Positions 8,682 to 12,813 of a stretch of DNA of 12,813 nt are shown piece after piece. Within the stretch, counting starts at the first letter, position 1. Each line of letters begins with the position of its first letter. The translations under genes were made by a program, and so were the position numbers. Where the stretch lies: positions 1 through 12,813 of the forward strand of contig DJBL01000013.1 of NCBI GenBank assembly GCA_002435595.1, in the 5' to 3' direction. The notes under the pieces are model-generated. The model was not told the origin of the DNA and did no database searches. It saw only the letters and a program-made list of their open reading frames with translations. The DNA is from Stenotrophomonas maltophilia. Lineage in GTDB: Bacteria > Pseudomonadota > Gammaproteobacteria > Xanthomonadales > Xanthomonadaceae.

Positions 8682-9212
8682 ATGTCGTACATCCATGCCA
8701 AGACGGCCGCTGGCCGTCAGGAAATCGAAGACCGCGCGCGGCGCTTGCCGCCGGCATTGCGCTCCATTCTGCTCATGGTCGATGGTCAGCGCGATGACGA
8801 TGCGTTGACCGCATTGTTGCCGGGGCTACGCGCGCCGGACGATGCATTGGCGCAACTGGCGCAGATGGGGCTGATCGAGGTCATCGGCGGTGCGGTAGCG
8901 CCACCGGCGGCCCGCGCGCTCACCGCCGGTCGCGAGCAGGACCCGGATCTTTACAAGCGCCTGTACGACTGGATGAGCGAATCGGTGCGCAGGCACCTGG
9001 GTCTGAAGGGCTACTTCATGCAGCTCAAGATCGAACGCTGCACCGATGCGGCCGCGCTGGAAAAACTCTGGCCGGACATGGCCGCCGCCGTCGCCAAGGC
9101 CAGGAGCCCGGCGTTGGCCAGCCGTTGGCTGGGCGATACCCATGCGCTGCTCGATGCGCCCGCCCCGCAGGCGCCACCGCAGCAGGACACGGCGGTGGCT
9201 GTGCCTGGCTGA
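8682..9212 (+). CDS. Uncharacterised 176-residue protein with possible winged-helix N-terminal domain
   Basis: No named family is recognised. Residues 22-68 have the pattern LPPALRSILLMVDGQR...LLPGLRAPDDALAQLAQMGLIE, which resembles small winged-helix-like modules found in many uncharacterised proteobacterial proteins; this is a judgement by eye. The middle (about 87-150) looks helical and charged and includes YDWMSESVRRHLGLKGYFMQ. The tail from about 158 is rich in Pro, Ala and Gln and likely disordered. No signal peptide or membrane segment is seen, so it is probably cytoplasmic. ATG 8682 is supported by AGGGGGA (8668-8674) with a 7-nt spacer. It lies 77 nt before the SUFU-domain gene on the same strand and could share its transcript. 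Confidence 0.75.
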   Translation: MSYIHAKTAAGRQEIEDRARRLPPALRSILLMVDGQRDDDALTALLPGLRAPDDALAQLAQMGLIEVIGGAVAPPAARALTAGREQDPDLYKRLYDWMSESVRRHLGLKGYFMQLKIERCTDAAALEKLWPDMAAAVAKARSPALASRWLGDTHALLDAPAPQAPPQQDTAVAVPG

Positions 9213-9289
9213 ATCGTGGCGGTGGGCAAGGGTGGTGGTCGTCGCGCACCAGCGTTACCTTGCCTGGCTACACACGCAGGAGCCAGGCG

Positions 9290-10348
9290 ATGGACCCCAC
9301 GAAGGACGAAGACGGCACCCCGGGCTGGGATGCCCTCAATGCGGCGCTGGCCGCGTTGTATCCCGGCCAGGAGCCGAAGCACTATGGCACGGCGCTGCCG
9401 TACACGCTGGGCGGCAACGATCCGCTCGACGGGATCAGCGTGTACTGGGCTGACACCCCGCGCCCGCATTGGCACTACGTCACCTACGGCTTCTCCGAGC
9501 TGTACGACAAGCAGAGCGAGGACGCCGCCGAGAGTGGCTACGGCTTCGAGCTGACCTTCCGGCTGGCCGCCGAAGCGGGGCAGGGCACCGACGCGGCGCC
9601 GCCGGTGTGGCCGATGAACCTGCTGCAGAACCTGGCCCGCTATGTCTTCGGCAGCGGCAATGTGTTCGAGGCCGGCCATCATCTGGACGCCAACGGGCCG
9701 ATCGCGCTGGACACCGACACGGTGCTGCGCCACCTGGCGCTGGTCGAGGACCCGCAGCTGCCGCCGCGCGACACCGCCAACGGCCGCGTGCGCTTCCTGC
9801 AGGTGGTCGGGCTGGCCGACGACGAAATGGCGGCGGTGCGGCGTTGGTCCACGCAGGGCGTGCTGGACGTGCTGGAGCCGGCGATGCCGCTGTGGATCAC
9901 CGATCTGCAGCGCGGCTCGCTGCTGGCCGACCCGGCCCTGGCTGCGCAGGTCGAGGCGGGGAGCGCGCGCGAGGGGTCCAGCACCGGCATGCTGTTCCTG
10001 GAAACGCTGGATTGGGAAACCTGCGGCGAGGGCGTGGAACTGGTGCTGGGCGCCGGCCAGGTGCCGGGGGTGCTGGAGCTGCTGCCGCTGCGGCTGGAGC
10101 ACGGCCATGCGCTGATCCTGCTCAACGCCGAGCGCAGCTGGCGCTTCGAACCCGGCGAGGTGGACCAGCTGGAGATCGAACCGGCGGCCGCGCGCTGCGT
10201 GCTCGGCCCGGCCAGCCTGCGCGCGCTGTGCGAGCACCTGCAGGCCCAGCGCGGCGTCTACCCGCTGCCCGGCGGCCGCCTGCAGATCCGGGTGGAGCCC
10301 ACCCAACTGCGTGACGCACAGGGCAAGGTGGTGCGCACCCTCGGGTAA
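9290..10348 (+). CDS. Suppressor of fused (SUFU) domain protein
   Basis: A 352-residue protein. About residues 30-210 match the SUFU domain: the HYGTALPYTLGG entry, DGISVYW, HWHYVTYGFSELY, the GYGFELTFRL strand, WPMNLLQNLARYVF, and WITDLQRGSLL near the end. The domain is best known from animal Hedgehog signalling. In bacteria, SUFU-superfamily proteins have been proposed as immunity proteins of polymorphic toxins, but no toxin gene is visible here. The C-terminal 120 or so residues (230-350) are conserved-looking beta-rich sequence that I cannot assign. ATG 9290 has AGGAG (9278-9282) with a 7-nt spacer; the longer frame from 9125 overlaps the upstream gene and is rejected. No signal peptide or membrane segment is seen. 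It faces the GST gene, with a terminator between them. Confidence 0.88.
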   Translation: MDPTKDEDGTPGWDALNAALAALYPGQEPKHYGTALPYTLGGNDPLDGISVYWADTPRPHWHYVTYGFSELYDKQSEDAAESGYGFELTFRLAAEAGQGTDAAPPVWPMNLLQNLARYVFGSGNVFEAGHHLDANGPIALDTDTVLRHLALVEDPQLPPRDTANGRVRFLQVVGLADDEMAAVRRWSTQGVLDVLEPAMPLWITDLQRGSLLADPALAAQVEAGSAREGSSTGMLFLETLDWETCGEGVELVLGAGQVPGVLELLPLRLEHGHALILLNAERSWRFEPGEVDQLEIEPAAARCVLGPASLRALCEHLQAQRGVYPLPGGRLQIRVEPTQLRDAQGKVVRTLG

Positions 10349-10357
10349 GCGCACCGG

Positions 10358-10375
10358 GCCGGCGCTCGAGCCGGC
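10358..10375. repeat. Inverted repeat after the SUFU gene
   Basis: GCCGGC (10358-10363) and GCCGGC (10370-10375) flank GCTCGA, 9 nt after the SUFU stop. It can form a 6-bp hairpin but has no T-run, so at most it is a weak transcript-end structure. Confidence 0.35.
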
Positions 10376-10408
10376 GGGCCTGGAGGCCACGCGCCGCCCC
10401 GATCAGGA

Positions 10409-10422
10409 GCCTGCGCGCAGGC
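10409..10422. repeat. Perfect 14-bp palindrome between convergent genes
   Basis: GCCTGCGCGCAGGC is fully self-complementary and sits just beyond the GST terminator T-run. Its role is unknown; it may help end plus-strand transcription from the SUFU gene. Confidence 0.4.
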
Positions 10423-10426
10423 GCGG

Positions 10427-10456
10427 AAAAAAAAGAGCCCGGCATGGCCGGGCTCT
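10427..10456 (-). terminator. Rho-independent terminator of the GST gene
   Basis: On the minus strand AGAGCCCGGC pairs with GCCGGGCTCT (10-bp stem, 10434-10443 with 10447-10456, 3-nt loop), followed by a run of eight T (10427-10434). It is well formed for minus-strand transcripts. On the plus strand the stem is followed by CTCTATATATA with no T-run, so it would be a poor stop for the SUFU gene. Confidence 0.9.
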
Positions 10457-10489
10457 CTCTATATATACGTATGTGCCGTACCGGCAGTC

Positions 10490-11101
10490 TCAGCTCAGGC
10501 CTTCGGCCTTCAGCGTGGCCTGCACGCCGGCATCGGCGTCCATGCGGGTCTTGTACGCGGCGATGTTGTCCAGGCCGCTCAGGTCGACCTTTGCCCCTGC
10601 CGCCCAGCGCAGGGTGATGTAGAAGTACGGGTCGGCGAAGCTGCGGAAGCCGGCCAGCCAGGGGCGGTCGGCGAGCTGCTTGTCGGCGCGCTCGAACAGG
10701 CCGCGCAGGCGCTTGCGCGCGGTGGCGCGAAGGGCGTCGTACTGGGTGTCGTCTTCGATGAAGTTGCCCGGCCCGAACAGCGGCTTGAACGCCGGGTGCA
10801 GGTCCGAATTGACGAAGGACAGCCAGCGGGTGGCCTCGGCGCGCTGCTGGGCACTGCCGTCACCGGCCAGGCCGGCCTGCGGGTAGGTATCGGCGATATA
10901 GCCCAGGATCGCCGCGTTCTGGGTCAGGATGAAATCCCCATCGACCACCGCCGGGACCGAGCCGGCCGGGTTGATCTTCAGGAATGCCGGCGCCTTCAGG
11001 GTGTCCTTGTCGAGCAGTTCCACCTCGAACGGCTGGCCGGTCCACTGCAGGGCGATGTGGTCGGCGGTGGAGCAGGCACCGGGCTTGCTGTACAGCTTCA
11101 T
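10490..11101 (-). CDS. Glutathione S-transferase, beta-class-like
   Basis: A 203-residue cytosolic glutathione S-transferase. The N-terminal thioredoxin-like domain (1-80) begins MKLYSKPGACS, with C10 at the place of the catalytic cysteine of bacterial beta-class enzymes. It has cis-proline P50 in GSVP and a glutathione-contacting ILTQNAAIL segment (58-66), where N62 replaces the more usual serine. The helical C-terminal domain carries the N-capping box SFAD (154-157), typical of the fold. Such enzymes conjugate or bind glutathione for detoxification; the substrate is unknown. ATG 11101 is preceded by GGAG with a 5-nt spacer; an in-frame upstream start at 11140 lacks family support. It lies 88 nt after the SleB-family gene on the same strand and ends at a strong terminator. 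Confidence 0.92.
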   Translation of the reverse strand: MKLYSKPGACSTADHIALQWTGQPFEVELLDKDTLKAPAFLKINPAGSVPAVVDGDFILTQNAAILGYIADTYPQAGLAGDGSAQQRAEATRWLSFVNSDLHPAFKPLFGPGNFIEDDTQYDALRATARKRLRGLFERADKQLADRPWLAGFRSFADPYFYITLRWAAGAKVDLSGLDNIAAYKTRMDADAGVQATLKAEGLS

Positions 11102-11177
11102 GGGAACTCCGTTGCGGATGGTGATGGGTGAGCCGCCCACTATTCCAGAGCGGGCTACGCATCCTCAACGGTATGGC

Positions 11178-11194
11178 CGTAACAGTTCGTTACG
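11178..11194. repeat. Short inverted repeat at the SleB gene end, upstream of GST
   Basis: CGTAAC (11178-11183) and GTTACG (11189-11194) are inverted copies with a 5-nt spacer. The repeat covers the TAA stop of the hydrolase gene and lies about 80 nt upstream of the GST start. It could be a regulator site for GST or a weak hairpin; there is no T-run. Confidence 0.35.
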
Positions 11195-11648
11195 ACGTGC
11201 GCGGCTTGAGTTTCTGCACGCGGTAGAAGGTGTGGTCGCCAATGGTGGCCACCTGGTAGGCGTTGCGCCAGCTCGGGTTGGCGATGGCCAGCGCGGCGAA
11301 GTGGCTCGCCCCGGGCACGATCTCCTTGCGCTCACCCACCGGCAGGGCCCAGTTGCGCTCGGCATCGAAGGCCACCGTCATCGCTTCCTGCCAGGCGTCG
11401 GCGTTGCCCAGCTGGGTGCCGGGGGCGACGATGGTCGGGGCGAACTGCTTGCGCGCGGTGACGACCTTGCACATCGAGTCGCCCCAGAGCCCGCTGTCCA
11501 GGCGGCGCAGGGCCACCTCGGCGACGGCTTGCTGGCCGCGCAGGGTCTGGTCACGCGCTTCGAGGTAGACGGTCGTGCTCAGGCACAACGAATCGGCGGC
11601 CGGCTGCGGCAACAACTGCGACAGCCAGAGAATCCAGGCCAGTTTCAT
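11190..11648 (-). CDS. Exported cell-wall hydrolase, SleB family
   Basis: A 152-residue protein of the SleB-type cell-wall hydrolase family (Hydrolase_2), related to spore-cortex lytic transglycosylases; in non-sporing bacteria it is thought to cut or remodel peptidoglycan. The first 19 or so residues (MKLAWILWLSQLLPQPAAD) look like a signal peptide, so it likely acts in the periplasm. Family features are LCLSTTVYLEARDQ with probable catalytic E30, RGQQAVAEVALRR, the C60/KVV segment with QFAP, and the C-terminal SHF (H116) and GDHTFYR (H139). ATG 11648 has a strong AAGGAGA site 3-4 nt upstream; the longer frame to 11771 has no signal peptide and is rejected. It is a minimal, near single-domain version with no peptidoglycan-binding domain. 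It may be co-transcribed with GST. Confidence 0.88.
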   Translation of the reverse strand: MKLAWILWLSQLLPQPAADSLCLSTTVYLEARDQTLRGQQAVAEVALRRLDSGLWGDSMCKVVTARKQFAPTIVAPGTQLGNADAWQEAMTVAFDAERNWALPVGERKEIVPGASHFAALAIANPSWRNAYQVATIGDHTFYRVQKLKPRTS

Positions 11649-11733
11649 AAATCTCCTTGCTCCGTATGGGCCGCACCTGGCTGTCCATCCGATCATGCGG
11701 ACGGGGCGAGGGTACGACTTGGCGTCATGGGGA

Positions 11734-11936
11734 GGCGGCCATCGGGGCCGCCCGGGAGCGGACCCGAACAAGACGTGGGGTCCGCGCGCTCACTCGAACT
11801 GGGTGGTGAGCGGGAAAGTTGGCGCACGATAGGGGGCCATTTCCCAATGCATCCTGAACCTTTGGGCTTGACATTCAGGTTCGGAGCGAGGGCCGGATCG
11901 GGTATCCGGCCGCGTATTCAGGTCGGTTTCGACCTG
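11734..11936. repeat. Cluster of inverted repeats between fadH and the SleB-family gene
   Basis: Six perfect hairpin-forming pairs occur in about 200 nt: 11734-11740/11746-11752 (7 bp), 11758-11765/11778-11785 (8 bp), 11787-11793/11806-11812 (7 bp), 11856-11861/11877-11882 (6 bp), 11891-11898/11904-11911 (8 bp) and 11919-11925/11930-11936 (7 bp). None is followed by a T-run. The block follows the fadH stop and precedes the hydrolase gene on the minus strand. It may hold transcript-end structures, a leader or a small RNA. No ORF there looks coding. Confidence 0.5.
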
Positions 11937-11938
11937 CT

Positions 11939-12813
11939 TCAGAGCGCCGCGGCGAGGTGGCTGCCCTGGTGGATGGCGCGCTTGGCATCCAGTTCGGCGG
12001 CGACATCCGCGCCACCGATCAGGTGTGCCCCGATGCCGGCGGCCTGCAGCGCGGCATGCAGGTCGCGGCGCGGTTCCTGGCCGGCGCAGATCACCACGTG
12101 GTCCACCGGCAGGGTCTGTTCCTGACCGTCGATGCGGATGCGCAGACCGTCGTCGTCCACGCCCAGGTATTCCACGCCGCCCAGCATTTTCACGCCCTTG
12201 GCCTTGAGCGTGGCGCGGTGGATCCAACCGGTGGTCTTGCCCAGCCGGGCGCCGGGCTTGCCCGGGCTGCGCTGCAGCAGCCAGACCTTGCGCGCGGGCG
12301 CTTCCGGAACCGGCCGGGCAAGCGCGCCGCGGGCCTCGAAGTTGGGGTCCACGCCCCACTCGGCCATCCAGCGTGCCGGATCGAGCGCGCTGGAGGGGCC
12401 AGCGTGGACCAGGAACTCACCCACGTCGAAGCCGATGCCGCCCGCGCCGATGATCGCCACCTGCGCACCGGCCTGGACCCGGCCCAGCAGCACGTCCAGG
12501 TAATTGACCACCTTGGGATGGTCGGCACCGGGGAAGTCGACCCGGCGCGGGGTGATGCCGGTGGCGACCACCACCTCGTCGAAACCGGCCAACGTGGCCA
12601 CGTCGGCAACCGTGTCCAGCTTCACCGTGACCCCGGTCTGTTCCAGCGTGTGGCGGAAGTAGCGCAGCGTCTCGTGGAATTCTTCCTTGCCGGGAATGCG
12701 CTTGGCCACGTTGAACTGGCCGCCGATCTCGCTGCCGGCATCGAACAGGGTGACCGCGTGGCCGCGCTCGGCCGCCACCGTGGCGCAGGCCAGGCCGGCC
12801 GGGCCGGCGCCGA
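11939..12813 (-). CDS. fadH: NADPH-dependent 2,4-dienoyl-CoA reductase, C-terminal part (cut by window edge)
   Basis: The last 290 or so residues of a protein normally near 670. FadH reduces 2,4-dienoyl-CoA made during oxidation of polyunsaturated fatty acids. The visible part is the C-terminal nucleotide-binding region: GAGPAGLA at the window edge, then SEIGGQFN, IPGKEEF, HPKVVNYLDVL, a second Rossmann motif GAGGIGFDVGEFL (NADPH side), LGKTTGWIHR, VVICAGQEP and LIGGADVAAELDAKRAI. These follow E. coli FadH closely. The N-terminal FMN barrel, the Fe-S cysteines, the start codon and the promoter lie outside the window. The frame runs on past the GTG at 12776-12778, which is internal. No T-run terminator follows the stop, only the hairpins at 11919-11936 and 11891-11911. 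Confidence 0.95.
   Translation of the reverse strand, partial: GAGPAGLACATVAAERGHAVTLFDAGSEIGGQFNVAKRIPGKEEFHETLRYFRHTLEQTGVTVKLDTVADVATLAGFDEVVVATGITPRRVDFPGADHPKVVNYLDVLLGRVQAGAQVAIIGAGGIGFDVGEFLVHAGPSSALDPARWMAEWGVDPNFEARGALARPVPEAPARKVWLLQRSPGKPGARLGKTTGWIHRATLKAKGVKMLGGVEYLGVDDDGLRIRIDGQEQTLPVDHVVICAGQEPRRDLHAALQAAGIGAHLIGGADVAAELDAKRAIHQGSHLAAAL

Noticed and set aside
9011..10390. 459-residue open frame opposite the SUFU gene
   Set aside because: It overlaps two plus-strand genes with good starts and has Gln/His/Arg-rich mirror composition.
11868..11873. TTGACA, a perfect -35 hexamer on the plus strand
   Set aside because: No -10 lies 16-18 nt downstream (the sequence there is GGCCGG) and no plus-strand gene follows.
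10929..12125. 398-residue plus-strand frame across GST, SleB and fadH
   Set aside because: It crosses three minus-strand genes and the hairpin-rich gap without any family match.

Overview
The window is GC-rich chromosomal DNA that reads like a member of the Xanthomonadaceae, most probably Stenotrophomonas or a close relative. Three things point there. The amidase at 81-1706 resembles the Stenotrophomonas maltophilia peptide amidase Pam as I remember it. A GTAG-headed, REP-like inverted repeat between mdh and prpE looks like a SMAG element. The housekeeping genes have the lengths and motifs usual for gammaproteobacteria. No phage, transposase, tRNA, rRNA or CRISPR array was seen, and most of the window is ordinary core genome.

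Layout. 1-80 is an unresolved edge. 81-4108 is a minus-strand block, transcribed bipA -> DUF2127 membrane protein -> Pam-like secreted amidase. It starts from a consensus TATAAT box at 4155-4160. bipA and the DUF2127 gene are 12 nt apart, with the ribosome-binding site of the second lying just after the stop of the first. A 345-nt gap without genes (4109-4453) separates this block from a plus-strand run: ppiB (cytoplasmic cyclophilin), a strong terminator, mdh (malate dehydrogenase), a second strong terminator, the SMAG-like repeat, and prpE (propionyl-CoA synthetase).

8166-10348 is the least conventional part. It holds a small membrane ORF that may be frame-disrupted, a 176-residue protein with no recognised family, and a stand-alone Suppressor-of-fused (SUFU) domain protein, all on the plus strand. 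From 10427 on, genes run on the minus strand: a beta-class-like glutathione S-transferase with its own terminator, an exported SleB-type cell-wall hydrolase, an intergenic stretch rich in inverted repeats, and the C-terminal part of 2,4-dienoyl-CoA reductase FadH, which runs off the right edge.

Functional picture. mdh (TCA cycle), prpE (propionate activation) and fadH (oxidation of unsaturated fatty acids) are central carbon and lipid genes, but they lie in separate transcription units and do not form one pathway cluster. bipA and ppiB serve translation and protein folding. The amidase and the SleB protein are exported hydrolases. No new multi-gene system could be demonstrated. The best leads are the 8241-10348 segment, the SMAG-like repeat, and the hairpin-rich region at 11734-11936.
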